Below, piece by piece: positions 1 through 10,372 of a stretch of 64,000 nucleotides of DNA (positions within the stretch are counted from its first letter, which is position 1; each line of letters opens with the position of its first letter). The translations under genes and the position numbers were made by a program. This DNA is from Pachysolen tannophilus NRRL Y-2460. Taxonomy: Eukaryota; Ascomycota; Pichiomycetes; Alaninales; Pachysolenaceae. Under the pieces are notes generated by a model. The model was not told the DNA's origin. It searched no databases and saw nothing but the letters and a program-made list of their open reading frames with translations. The DNA lies in NCBI GenBank assembly GCA_001661245.1, contig KV454011.1:2206663-2270662 (forward strand), given 5' to 3'.

Positions 1-1
1 T

Positions 2-1123
2 CGAGGATTTGGAAGATGTCAAGTTTTAAGGAAAAACACCAGTGTATTGAAAAGATATCCTAATCATTCAAAAGATATTGTTGCTGGAATGAGAGTTGAT
101 GAAAATGGTGATCCTATTTATCAACATGCGGCTTTAGGTCCCGATGGATTAGGTGAAGTTGGTATGAAAGTTGATAGTGGACAAGTTTATATAAATAAAT
201 GTGTTCCAACAAATGCTACTGAAAGTGTCTTGGGTACCAATAATCCTAATCAACCACAACCACAAGCAGAACAACATAGAGAAACACCAGCTGTATATAG
301 AGCACCAGAACCAAGTTATATTGATCAAGTAATGATGTCTGTAAGTGACAATGATCAGGCATTGATTAAAGTATTATTAAGACAAACAAGAAGACCAGAA
401 TTGGGTGATAAATTTTCTTCAAGACATGGTCAAAAGGGTGTTTGTGGTATTATAGTTCAACAAGAAGATTTACCGTTTAACGATGATGGTATTTCTCCCG
501 ATATAATAATGAACCCACATGGGTTCCCATCCCGTATGACTGTGGGCAAAATGATGGAATTAGTTTCTGGTAAAGCAGGAGTCTTGGATGGAACTTTACA
601 ATATGGTACATGTTTTGGAGGCTCCAAATTAGAAGATATGTCCAGGATTTTAGTTGATAAAGGTTTCAGTTATAGCGGTAAAGATATGCTTTATTCCGGT
701 ATCACAGGAGAATGCTTACAAGCATACATTTTCTTTGGTCCAATATATTATCAAAAATTAAAACATATGGTTTTAGATAAAATGCATGCAAGAGCTAGAG
801 GTCCAAGAGCAGTATTAACTAGACAACCAACAGAAGGTCGGTCACGTGATGGTGGTTTAAGGTTAGGAGAGATGGAGAGAGATTGTGTAATAGCTTATGG
901 AGCATCACAATTATTATTGGAAAGATTAATGCTAAGTTCAGACGCCTTCGATGTAGACGTGTGTGGTAGCTGCGGCTTAATGGGTTACAACGGATGGTGT
1001 CCTTCATGTAAAACTGGTGAAGGTGTAATAAAGATGAAAATACCTTATGCTGCAAAATTATTATTCCAAGAATTGATTGCAATGAATATTGCTCCTAGAT
1101 TAAAGTTAGGAGATGTATTCTAA
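2..1123 (+). CDS. RET1: DNA-directed RNA polymerase III second-largest subunit, C-terminal part (window-truncated)
   Basis: This is the 3' end of the gene for the second-largest (beta-like) subunit of RNA polymerase III, which transcribes tRNA and 5S genes in the nucleus. The frame is open from the first bases of the window, so the start lies upstream. About 373 residues are visible. They include the hallmark blocks [15 protein letters not shown] (hybrid-binding region), [39 protein letters not shown]-type clamp/anchor sequence, and a C-terminal zinc-binding motif [16 protein letters not shown]. The shorter N-terminal visible region ([23 protein letters not shown]) and the [20 protein letters not shown] block match yeast RPC128 rather than the Pol I or Pol II paralogues. 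It ends [10 protein letters not shown]. Confidence 0.95.
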   Translation, partial: RGFGRCQVLRKNTSVLKRYPNHSKDIVAGMRVDENGDPIYQHAALGPDGLGEVGMKVDSGQVYINKCVPTNATESVLGTNNPNQPQPQAEQHRETPAVYRAPEPSYIDQVMMSVSDNDQALIKVLLRQTRRPELGDKFSSRHGQKGVCGIIVQQEDLPFNDDGISPDIIMNPHGFPSRMTVGKMMELVSGKAGVLDGTLQYGTCFGGSKLEDMSRILVDKGFSYSGKDMLYSGITGECLQAYIFFGPIYYQKLKHMVLDKMHARARGPRAVLTRQPTEGRSRDGGLRLGEMERDCVIAYGASQLLLERLMLSSDAFDVDVCGSCGLMGYNGWCPSCKTGEGVIKMKIPYAAKLLFQELIAMNIAPRLKLGDVF

Positions 1124-1784
1124 TATAGAATAGAATTGAATAGTCGTGTGCACTCAACTTAAAAAAATAAATAGCCAAAAAAAAAACCCCCCAAACAGTA
1201 GTGTAACAAAATATCAAAATCTCCTATTTCTTTTTTCTTCCGGGTAACACTTTCTTTTTTTTTTTTTTTTTTTTTTTTAAAAATTTTTTTTTTTTTTCCT
1301 CATCTCATCTTTTGTACCAAGAAACAAAAAGACATTTTTTTCACCAAAATTATAGTACTAAATTATATAGAAGGTAAACTAGGGTAAAAAAGAAAGAAAA
1401 AAAAAAAAAAAAAGTGAAAAATTTATTATTAGGCTAGATAATAAATATAATAGAATAAATTTTTTTTTTTTTTTTTTAATAGAAAAAAAAAATTTGAGAA
1501 TTTTAAAAGACTTGAATATTTCTTTAAAGGAAGAAAGAAGAAGAATATATCATCTTTTGATACTAGATTAGAGTAAAACCAAATCAAAATATATTTGGGT
1601 TAAATTCATTACTGCTAGATCAATATTAATAGTGATTGTTTAAAAAAAAAAATAAAAATAAAAAGAAAAAAATTTTCAAAAGTATTTGTGGTATTAATTA
1701 TTTGAATTTTTTTTTTTTTTCATATTTGCTTTTTCTTTTCTTTTTGGACATAGATAACTAGATTGATAGATTGATAGATTGGAT
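1124..1784. other. Intergenic region RET1-NOP58
   Basis: AT-rich spacer of about 660 bases between two genes on the same strand. It serves as RET1 3' flank and NOP58 promoter. It contains several T-runs (about 26 T near 1253-1278, another near 1459-1477, one near 1709-1722) and A-runs. I see no ORF, RNA gene or recognisable transcription-factor array. Confidence 0.7.
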
Positions 1785-3338
1785 ATGGCTTTTGTTTTAA
1801 CAGAAACGGCAGCTGGGTATGCTTTACTCAAAGCGTCGGATAAGAAGATTTATAAGTCTACTAGTCTTTTAACTGATTTGAACAGTGCTGAAAAAGTTGC
1901 CAACCAGTTTAAGATTGCTGCTTTTTCCAAATTTAGTTCAGCAGCTAGTGCTTTAGAAGAGGCAACTTCAATTATGGATGGTAAAGTATCTGAAAAATTG
2001 AGTAAGATGCTTGATGAAGCAAAATCTTCAAAAAAGGCAACGTTAATAGTATCTGATACTAAATTAGCCAATGCTATTAATAAGTTGGGTTTAAATTTTT
2101 CAGTTGTTTCAGATGCAGTAACTTTGGATTTATATAGAGCTGTTAGAGAATATTTACCTGAATTATTACCTGGTATTTCTGATAAAGATTTATCTACAAT
2201 GTCTTTAGGTTTATCACATTCTATTGGTCGTCATAAATTAAAATTTTCTGCTGATAAAGTGGATACTATGATTGTTCAAGCCATTGCATTATTGGATGAT
2301 TTAGATAAAGAATTAAACACTTATGCAATGAGATGTAAAGAATGGTATGGTTGGCATTTCCCAGAATTAGCCAAGATTGTTACTGATTCTGTTGCTTATG
2401 CAAGAATTATTCTTACTATGGGTATTCGTTCAAATGCTGCTGATATTGATTTAAGTGAAGTTTTACCAGAAGAAATTGAACTGCAAGTTAAAAATGCTGC
2501 TGAAATTTCAATGGGTACTGAAATAACAGAAATTGATTTATTAAATATTAGAGAATTGGCTCAACAAATTGTTGAATTTTCTGCTTATAGAGAACAATTA
2601 TCAAATTATTTATCTAATAGAATGAAGGCAATTGCACCAAATTTGACTCAATTGGTTGGTGAATTGGTTGGTGCAAGATTGATTGCTCATGCTGGATCAA
2701 TGGTATCCTTAGCTAAAGCTCCTGCTTCTACTATTCAAATATTAGGTGCTGAAAAGGCATTATTTAGAGCATTAAAGACAAAACATGATACTCCAAAATA
2801 TGGTTTACTTTATCATGCTTCATTAGTTGGACAAGCCTCAGGTAAAAACAAAGGTAAGATTGCAAGAGTCTTGGCTGCAAAAGCAGCAGTTGCATTACGT
2901 TATGATGCTTTAGCTGAAGAAAGAGATGATTCTGGAGATATTGGATTAGCTGCTAGAGCTAAAGTTGAATCAAGATTAAGTGCTTTAGAAGGTCGTGATT
3001 TAAGAACAACTTCAAAGATTATTAGAGAACTGAAGAAAATTGAATTAACAGAATCTAAAGCATATAATGCAGATGCTGATGCCACTACTGATGCCATTGC
3101 TGCTGCTGAAACTACCACTGCAACTATTGCAGACTCTGATGATGAATCAGATGAAGAAGAAGAAAAAGAGAAAGTAGAGAAGAAAGAAAAGAAACACAAG
3201 AAAGAAAAGAAAGAAAAGAAAGATAAAAAGCGTAAGAGAGAAGATGAAGAAGAATCTGAAGAGAAAAAGGAGAAAAAGAAACTTAAGAAGGAAAAGAAAG
3301 AGAAAAAGGAAAAAAAAGAAAAAAAACATAAGAAATAA
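1785..3338 (+). CDS. NOP58: Nucleolar protein Nop58, box C/D snoRNP core
   Basis: Nop58 is a core scaffold of box C/D snoRNPs, which guide rRNA 2'-O-methylation and processing in the nucleolus. The 517-residue product starts [21 protein letters not shown], as in yeast Nop58. I chose this ATG over an in-frame TTG two codons upstream. It has the NOP5 N-terminal domain, a central coiled coil, and the Nop/NOSIC RNA-binding core ([72 protein letters not shown]). After about residue 430 comes an acidic stretch and a long lysine-rich KKEKK/KKDKK tail typical of fungal Nop58. Codon 416 is CTG where S. cerevisiae has Ala. Confidence 0.97.
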   Translation: MAFVLTETAAGYALLKASDKKIYKSTSLLTDLNSAEKVANQFKIAAFSKFSSAASALEEATSIMDGKVSEKLSKMLDEAKSSKKATLIVSDTKLANAINKLGLNFSVVSDAVTLDLYRAVREYLPELLPGISDKDLSTMSLGLSHSIGRHKLKFSADKVDTMIVQAIALLDDLDKELNTYAMRCKEWYGWHFPELAKIVTDSVAYARIILTMGIRSNAADIDLSEVLPEEIELQVKNAAEISMGTEITEIDLLNIRELAQQIVEFSAYREQLSNYLSNRMKAIAPNLTQLVGELVGARLIAHAGSMVSLAKAPASTIQILGAEKALFRALKTKHDTPKYGLLYHASLVGQASGKNKGKIARVLAAKAAVALRYDALAEERDDSGDIGLAARAKVESRLSALEGRDLRTTSKIIRELKKIELTESKAYNADADATTDAIAAAETTTATIADSDDESDEEEEKEKVEKKEKKHKKEKKEKKDKKRKREDEEESEEKKEKKKLKKEKKEKKEKKEKKHKK

Positions 3339-3658
3339 ACTCTTTTAATTTAAGATATTTTTTTTAATTGTTTTTTTTTTGCTCTTTCCTCTTGTCTCTT
3401 GTTTCGGTTCTTTGTACTTTTCTTTATTTTATTTCATTTTTACTTTTTTTTTTTTTTTTTGAAAATATTATGTTTTAAAACTTGGTTTTTGTTTTTTTTA
3501 TTTTCGTTTTTCCTTTTTGTCTTTTGTGAAGAGTGTTTCTTAGATCTTTATTCTACTTTGCATCTGTTTTTATTTTTATTTTTTTTCTTTTTTTTAATTT
3601 TAATCTATATGATATAGTAATGCAATGACATTATCATTTAAAAAGAAAATAAAAAAGC
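3339..3658. terminator. Convergent 3' region NOP58 / coiled-coil gene
   Basis: About 320 bases between two convergent genes. It is extremely T-rich on the plus strand, with many T6-T16 runs and TTTTATTTTATT-like sequence suited to 3'-end formation in both directions. The small T-run ORF here (3399-3617) encodes almost only Phe/Leu and is not a gene. Confidence 0.5.
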
Positions 3659-4426
3659 TTATCCATTATTGTTTAATGCGATTTCTAAATTTTTGAATTT
3701 TTCTTTCAATTGCAGTAATTCCTGATTACTATTTTGATTATCTGTTACTTCATTTTCTAATACATGAATAATTTCTCCTGTTTCTAGTTTCAAATTTTCC
3801 ATAATTTTTTCAAATACCAAACTATATTGTTTGTTATATTTTGATATTAATTCAATTTCACGATTTGTTGTTTCTGTTTTATCTTGAAATAATTTTGAAT
3901 TACTCATTGATAATTCCAGAGTATAATTTTTTCTATTTAAAATTGAATTTTTAATTGAAATTAATAATTCTTTATTATCTTCAAGTAATTTTTCATAATT
4001 TTTACTAAAAAATTCTTGTGTTTGAAGAGTAATCATTAATTTTAAATTTTCTGATTGTAAAGAATGTATTTCGCTATCCCGGGGATCAAGAGTTTCCACT
4101 AATGTTGTTAGGTCACGTTTCCCGGTGGTGTTGGTAGTTGTGGATGTGGTTGTAGAGGAAAAAGTAGAAGAAGGAGAAGATAAAGATGCCATATTAATAC
4201 CAACAGCGTTAGTATTAGTATCACCGCCACTGCTAGTGGCCCCCGCACTTGAATTTCTTAAACTATTCTCATCATCAATTTCAAACGAAGATGATGAATG
4301 TCTTGCTATTTCCTTCAACTTATCTTCAATCTCCGTACTTTTTGAATTCTGATCCATTAAACTCGATGCCAACCGATTAAGCAACGTCTTTATTGTCACT
4401 AAATCATCTTCTGGTGTTGAATCCAT
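3659..4426 (-). CDS. SIKE/FGFR1OP2-like coiled-coil protein (candidate FAR/STRIPAK-complex subunit)
   Basis: A 255-residue protein with no enzymatic motif. Residues 1-45 form a helix ending in KLKEIARHSSSS. Residues 46-105 are a Ser/Thr/Asn-rich linker. Residues 108-255 are mostly predicted coiled coil (DSEIHSLQSENLKLMITLQTQ onward). The order 'L-EIARH' then 'EI--LQ-ENL-L---L' resembles the animal SIKE/FGFR1OP2 family (EIARHRPRS then REL-QENREL). That family supplies a small coiled-coil subunit of STRIPAK; yeast FAR complexes contain comparable small subunits (Far3/Far7). This is motif-level resemblance only. The gene converges on NOP58 and diverges from the phosphatase gene. A generic coiled-coil protein remains possible. 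Confidence 0.5.
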   Translation of the reverse strand: MDSTPEDDLVTIKTLLNRLASSLMDQNSKSTEIEDKLKEIARHSSSSFEIDDENSLRNSSAGATSSGGDTNTNAVGINMASLSSPSSTFSSTTTSTTTNTTGKRDLTTLVETLDPRDSEIHSLQSENLKLMITLQTQEFFSKNYEKLLEDNKELLISIKNSILNRKNYTLELSMSNSKLFQDKTETTNREIELISKYNKQYSLVFEKIMENLKLETGEIIHVLENEVTDNQNSNQELLQLKEKFKNLEIALNNNG

Positions 4427-5898
4427 CTTATAATATAATAGTAAGTAGTTAATATATAATTATACACTTACTTACTTATTCACTCACTATCTATATAGAT
4501 ATAGTTTTAATTTAATAGTAATGAAAAATTCATAAACTTGTGCACTGTCCGCACGACCTTTTTCTTTTTCTTTTTCTTTTTCTTTTTTTAACTTTTTCAC
4601 TGGAAAAATTTAACGGAAATTTTTATTTTTTATTTCTCTGTTTTATTGTTTTCGGCGGTTAAAGTACTTCTGCACCGGCAGAATTTTTCCCTCTTTCTTC
4701 TTCTCTTCCCCTTCTTCTTTTTTCCTTTCGGAAAAAAAAAAAAAAGAAGAAGGTTCTCCCACAGTGAAACACCAATAAAGCTAAAGTTAAAACTAAAGGC
4801 TAAGTCTAAAGCTCAAATAATTTTAACTCTTTTCATATAAAACAATCAAATTGATTACAATTCTTAAATAAGATCAATTTCCTAAAAAATTTATTTTCTA
4901 TCTAAGACATTCTATACTAATTTTAATCTATTGGCTTATTTATAGTATTTCCTAATGCGGGTTCTAGATTTTCTATTTTTTTATTTTGTATTTTTTACGT
5001 GAAAAAATTCTGACGGCACAATTACATCATGGTAATCAGTAAAAATCAATCAATCAATCAATCATTATACAATAGAATAAGATTAATCACGATTTAAAAA
5101 ACCAATTTATTTTATTAGAAAATTTGTGCTGCTACAAGATTTTTTTTGTTAAAAATTAATTTTATATATCCATTCATCCATTAATCCATCCACATTAAAT
5201 ATCTCAAAAATACATTTAATTCTCTCTTTCTCTTTCTTTCTTTATTTCTCATTATATAGATATAAGCATTTTAGCTAAAAAAAGAAATTCACGTTGTCTT
5301 TTTTTAATTTTTTTAATTTTTTTAATTTTTTTTTTCTTTCTTTTTTATTACTGTTTTTGAGGAGCTGGACTTTGACCGTTTTTTCTCACCCCTTTCCCTT
5401 TTAAAAAAAAACATAAAAACATATAGCTGTAAAATAATAATTACTATTTATTTATTTATAATTTATTTAATCATATTATTAAGGTCATTTAAGATAGGTT
5501 CCGAGCTTTCAGTTGTTGGGCCTAATTAAACTCTTTTTTTTTTTAAAAAAAGAAGAAAAAAAAAAGATTTAAGACAAAAGAAAGAAAGGGAATATTAAAT
5601 TATTTTTTTTTAACTTCTTGTTCTTCTTTTTCTTTAAAAAAAAAAAGGAATCTACTGTTAATTTAATTAATTTAATTTAATTTAATTTAATTAAATTTTT
5701 TTTTTTCTTTCTTTCTTACTATACTCTCTTGAGCTTGGTTTTTTTATTTATTTTTTTTTAGTTCGTTAGTTTGTTTCCAAAAGAAATAGTTGATAGGTTT
5801 ATCGCTTGGAATAGAGTTATTTTAATAATACCGCTGTTGTTAAGTTGTTTTAATTTTGTGTCTTGCGGTTATTTCCACATATTAAAATCAAGAATAAG
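4427..5898. promoter_or_regulatory. Long divergent intergenic region
   Basis: About 1.47 kb between the coiled-coil gene (minus) and the tyrosine-phosphatase gene (plus), so it holds both promoters. Visible elements are a TTTTTC microsatellite near 4558-4586, a tandem CAAT repeat near 5044-5063, repeated TTTTTAA blocks near 5302-5330, a TTTAA repeat near 5657-5695, and an A/T-run-rich leader just upstream of the phosphatase ATG. A TACTAAT-plus-TAG pair near 4914-4954 looks like an intron 3' end but has no usable donor. I see no gene. Confidence 0.6.
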
Positions 5899-6936
5899 AT
5901 GACTTCCATAACGGCGGATTCTCCATCTCCTCATTTCAACTTTTCGCCATCTTTAGAACAACAAAATGATTACTTTAGTTTTAATACAAAAAATCTGCAA
6001 GTGCCAGAAGTTTCAAGAGAACAAGATACCCGTACCATTTCTCATACTCAGCATAATCGTGAATTAGCTTCAGTACTGCACTCTGTTAATGATAGGCGCC
6101 CAAGACAAGAAATACATACGCAATCATCTTATTTCCCTGTGCAGCCCCAAAACGTGATATACGAAAATGAAAATGATAGTGGTGGTGGTGGCGGTGTTGC
6201 CGCTATTGGTGTTTCTGGTTCTGGTACTCAAGTTCAATCAGTACGTAATGCACATCAAAGACCTTCTGTGCGCAAAGTGTCCCCATCAAGGAAACCATAT
6301 ATCAACCATAACAAGTTGAATTCCATCTCATCAATCAGCTCAAATACATCAGAACTCACGTTGGTGGATCCCCAAAATGCTGCACTGCGGAAACTGAGCA
6401 AAAGAACAAATTCTGTGGCAAGTACAGATACATTGGTCGATGTGGGATGTGCCCATGTGCTTCCTTCTGCTCCTGCTCTTGCTCTTCCACCTGCACCTGC
6501 TCCTGCTCATCAACATCCACATCTTCCACCTTCTTCTTCTTCGTCATCGTCCTCATCATTCTCATCGTCATCGTGCTCTTCATCGGCTTCTTCTACATGT
6601 TATCCGCTGGTGCAGCAGGTGCTGCCACTGCCACTGCCACTGCTAGCACCATCGTCAAGAGGTTCCGTCAGATCAAATACTTTAAACGATGTATCCCCGA
6701 TCAGGAAACCAAACCTAACAAGAGCATCGACTTCAAGTTCAACTTCTTCGGCACCTTCTCCAACTTTGACAGCTTTCAACCTGAATTATTCAGCTTCATT
6801 CAATTTGCCATCAAATTATCCTTTACTTAACCCTAAAAATCTTAATTTAGGTGTGTCACTGGCTTCAGCCACAGAATCGGTATTTGCTCATCATAGATCA
6901 AATACAAATACAAATCCAATCACAAATCCAATTACA

Positions 6937-6968
<32 letters not shown>

Positions 6969-9135
6969 TAATAACTCGCAATCATTAGCAGGTGTTAAAT
7001 TTCAAATGACACCTAGACATTCTGCTTCAATGTCATTTTCATTAAAGGATTCAAACAGATTACAAAGTCGTTTGGCAAAAGATATGATTTATCAAGTTCC
7101 AGCAGAACTCTCATTGATTTCATGTGAACTGGCTAATAAATTTATTAATTTGATGACAATGGATGAATTAACAGGATTGTCTAATTTCATAATTGTTGAT
7201 GTTAGACCTTTTAATGATTATTGTAAATCACATATTAAAGATTCGATAAATATTTGTTTACCATCAACGTTGTTGAAACGCAAAAATTTTGATTTAAGTC
7301 GTTGTTTAGCTTCTTTGACACAACAGGAAAAATTATTATTTGCATCATATTTGGAAAATAAAAATATTTATGAATCACAAGGTTTAACTTTTGAGAAGTT
7401 AAATAATAAAGGTATTCCTTGCGGGAAATATGGTTTACCATCAGTTTTATTATACGATAATGCAACTGAATCGCAATCAAATGCTTCCTTGTCTGTTGCG
7501 TATTTGGCTTTGAAGTTTATCCAGGACAAAGTTTGGGATTCACCAATTTTCCTGTTAAAAGGTGGCTTTAAAAATTTTAGTACAAAATATAGCGATTTAT
7601 TAGAATCGGGTACAAGAGAAAATTCAACATCTTTAGCCGGCTCTACTGATGGTACTACTGCAACTTCAAACACAACAAATATATCAAAAGTATTACCGGT
7701 GAGCAGACCACCAACAATGATGTTGAATCTTCATCAATACCGTCCTGTTTCATCCTCAGATGAATCCTCTTTTTCAACATCACCAACTTCATCAATTCTA
7801 TCGGTATCTTCTACTCCAACAAGTAAGATTTGTAGAAATTCACCAATATTGTCCAGATTTGTTCTTCCAGATCCACCACTGGTTCCAATGTTTAAAACAA
7901 GATTCCAAGAAGAATTGTTGACATCGAGGCCAGATTCAACGTTATCATTATCTATCTCAAAACAATCAATGGATGATATAGAATTAAATAATTTACCAAT
8001 TTGGGCAATGAAAATATTAGCTGATGATTGTGGCTGTTCTTCAATTTCGAAAAAATTTCATGATTTAGAGGTTGCTGAAAAGGAAAGGTTGGATCAAGTA
8101 TTTGGTAAGGAAAAAGCTTTTAATTTAAATAATGATAATCAAGAATTCCCTTCAATTTCATCTGGTGTTGAATTAGGAGCTAAAAATAGGTATAAAGATA
8201 TTTTCCCTTATGAACATTCAAGATGTAAAATTTTTAGCCCACCTAATGGTTGTGATTATATCAATGCATCTTACATGTCAGCTCCAGGAACTGTAAATAA
8301 TTATATTGCCGCTCAAGCCCCATTAAAAAATACTATTGGCGATTTTTGGAGATTGGTTGTTGATCATAAATCAACACTTATATTATCTCTCACTGCAGAA
8401 TGTGAGGCAGGTATAGAAAAATGTGCTGCATTTTGGGAACCTGGTGTATATGATAACAATGGTATGGTAAAAGTTGAACTATTAGAATGTGATTCTAATT
8501 TTAAACTTAATCAACTTTCAACTGCGGAAATAACTCTCAGGAGATTAAAAGTTACAATTGATGGGAAAGCAGAGCATGAAATTTTTCAAATTCATATAAT
8601 ATCATGGCCAGACTATGGTGCTGGTTTTTCAATACGAGACTTACTTTCTTTGGTCTCTTTGAAAAGGCAGATTGTAAACCGTACTTCTTCCCCAGAAACA
8701 CCTGTAATGGTGCATTGTTCTGCTGGTTGTGGAAGAACAGGTACTTTTTGTGCTGTTGATTCTGCAATAGATATTTTATTAAATGATCCTGAAAAGCTTT
8801 ATACTCAGGATCTACGTGATATTAATTTTGACCCAATATTATTAACTGTTGAGTCCTTCAGAAAGCAAAGAATTAGTATGGTTCAGACATTAAGGCAATA
8901 TTTCCTTGCCTATGATGCTCTTTTATTATTTTTAAGAAATTATGTTAGAGTTGTTGATGATATTAAGAATAATCCTAATGGAGTTTTCAATGCGAAAGAT
9001 GGTGGATATATGGAAATTTTGAATAATGTTGCTATCAACCTCGTTGATAGCCCTAATGAATTTAAAGAGTTAAATATACTACAGCATTTTATTAATGATT
9101 TTGGAATTGCCGGTTCACAAAAAAATATAATGTAA
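5899..9135 (+). CDS. Protein tyrosine phosphatase with rhodanese-like domain, PTP2/PTP3 family
   Basis: Cytosolic/nuclear tyrosine-specific phosphatase. In yeasts the PTP2/PTP3 family dephosphorylates MAP kinases such as Hog1 and Fus3. The product is 1078 residues from the ATG at 5899 (MTSITADSPSPHF); a frame-extending TTG lies 12 codons upstream. Residues 1-385 are Ser/Asn/Pro-rich low complexity with a poly-Ser block and an AAT-encoded Asn run near 6940-6975. A rhodanese/CDC25-like (CH2) domain follows at about 400-580 (IIVDVRPFNDYCKSHIKDSINI; FLLKGGF). The catalytic domain spans about 690-1050, with the WPD loop at W903-P904-D905 and the signature VHCSAGCGRTGTF (H939, C940, R946). It is somewhat longer than S. 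cerevisiae Ptp3. CTG codons fall in the disordered Ser/Pro-rich part. I cannot choose between PTP2 and PTP3. Confidence 0.9.
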
Positions 9136-9360
9136 ACAGAGAAATGTCACAGAATTGTTAATTTTATTGTATTTCCTTTTTTCTTTTAGGAGCAATGATT
9201 TACCTCTAAAAGTTTTGAAAAGTTCTGTTTTTTTTTTGTGTTTTTCTTGTTTTTTTTTTTTTTAGATTTTTTTTTTTTTTGCAAAAAAAAAAAAAATTAG
9301 ATTATAAGGTTAAGATCTGGGGTATTAATGGATAAAAACGTCGATAAGATTAAAACGTTT

Positions 9361-9391
<31 letters not shown>

Positions 9392-9701
9392 CAATTTTGG
9401 ATCATTTCAAGATACCTAGGATTTTAATTTTAAGGATACTTTCATTTAGTTTAGTTAATACGTGTGCTTTTTTTTTTTTTATTATTATTTTATTTTATTA
9501 TATTTTATTTTATTTTATTTTTTTCTTTACTTAATTTTGTTTTGATTAATATGTGTATCACCATTCATTCATTTTATAAAGCTTTATAGTTCATAATAAT
9601 AAATTTTAATTTGCTAATTGATATATATGTACGTAGTTTTCCCTATCTTCAATAAAAGATACATCAATAAAACAGTAACAGTAATTGTAGTAGTAACATG
9701 T
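9136..9701. terminator. Intergenic, convergent 3' flanks of phosphatase gene and YOS1
   Basis: About 570 bases dominated by T-runs (for example 28 T near 9363-9390, further runs near 9220-9280 and 9469-9480) and a TTTTA repeat near 9488-9525. It separates the stop of the phosphatase gene from the stop of minus-strand YOS1. The short poly-Phe ORFs here are not credible genes. Confidence 0.5.
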
Positions 9702-10199
9702 TTATCCCCAAATAATCAAGCATCCTATTACTACTATGTTTATGATGATCAATGGTACTATTCAAAAGATGAAGAAGTTAGTAAAAAAGGTAAGAAAAAA
9801 AAAAAAAGGTTAACTAAATCTAGAGTAATCATGACAAGATCAACTTACCTCTCATGACAGTTCTCACTGCACTTATAAATTTGATTATTCTCAGCTTAAC
9901 GCTTTGATTATCCGTCAGTTGGCCAAATGCCGGTACTTCTGATTGCGTTCCCCATCCAACTAATCAAAATGTTAGTACCAAATAAAATCATTCCTATAAC
10001 AATTAAACCTTCAAGATTAATAATACTTACTTCTATTGAGAAACCTATCCTCACTCAAAATCGCGATAGAATTGAGAAGCAATACAAACGCTTTAATAAT
10101 GGGTTTCAGTTAGTACACAACAATTTTCTAATACAAAGAATTTGTACAAGAGGTTTTTTTTCAATACTCACTCATAATTAAACTATAGATACCAAACAT
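9702..10199 (-). CDS. YOS1: Yos1/IER3IP1-type ER-Golgi transport membrane protein, four exons
   Basis: Small ER/COPII-vesicle membrane protein needed for ER-to-Golgi transport with Yip1-Yif1. It is hidden from ORF scans because it is split into four exons: complement of 10172-10199, 10031-10090, 9849-9959 and 9702-9757. They join in phase to 84 residues (S. cerevisiae Yos1 has 85). Each intron has a consensus donor (GTGAGT, GTAAGT, GTAAGT), a TACTAAC branch site (10109-10115, 9971-9977, 9777-9783 read on the minus strand) and an AG acceptor. Recognisable blocks are MFGIYSLIM, NSIAILSEDRFLNRIGWGTQ, PAFGQ, ISAVRTVMRVPLIIIN and a C-terminal hydrophobic anchor. The codon at 9892-9894 is CTG where both yeast and human homologues have Ser. 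Confidence 0.93.
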
Positions 10200-10372
10200 C
10201 TTGGAATGGATTATTCAATAATATATAATCAAAATTTTACTTGATAAATTGTTTTATAACTAAATCTATTATTATATATTTCAAACTTTTCATTTTTATA
10301 TTTAATTTTTAAACACTACACACACACCATAATTGAAAACAAAAAAACAGCCCCAAATGACATTTATCTATT

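Noticed and set aside
3147-3617. Poly-Phe/Leu ORFs on both strands near the NOP58 end
   Set aside because: Antisense of the lysine-rich tail and T-runs only.
4914-4954. TACTAAT followed by TTTATAG, resembling an intron 3' end
   Set aside because: No GTATGT/GTAAGT donor in a coding context upstream and no recognisable exon downstream; expected by chance in AT-rich DNA.
6440-6830. Plus-strand ORF of 127 codons within the phosphatase gene
   Set aside because: Out-of-frame reading of the Ser/Pro-rich repeats of the main frame, which carries the catalytic domain.
9618-10181. Two plus-strand ORFs of 79 and 84 codons
   Set aside because: They are antisense shadows of the four-exon YOS1 gene, which explains this region completely with introns and homology.
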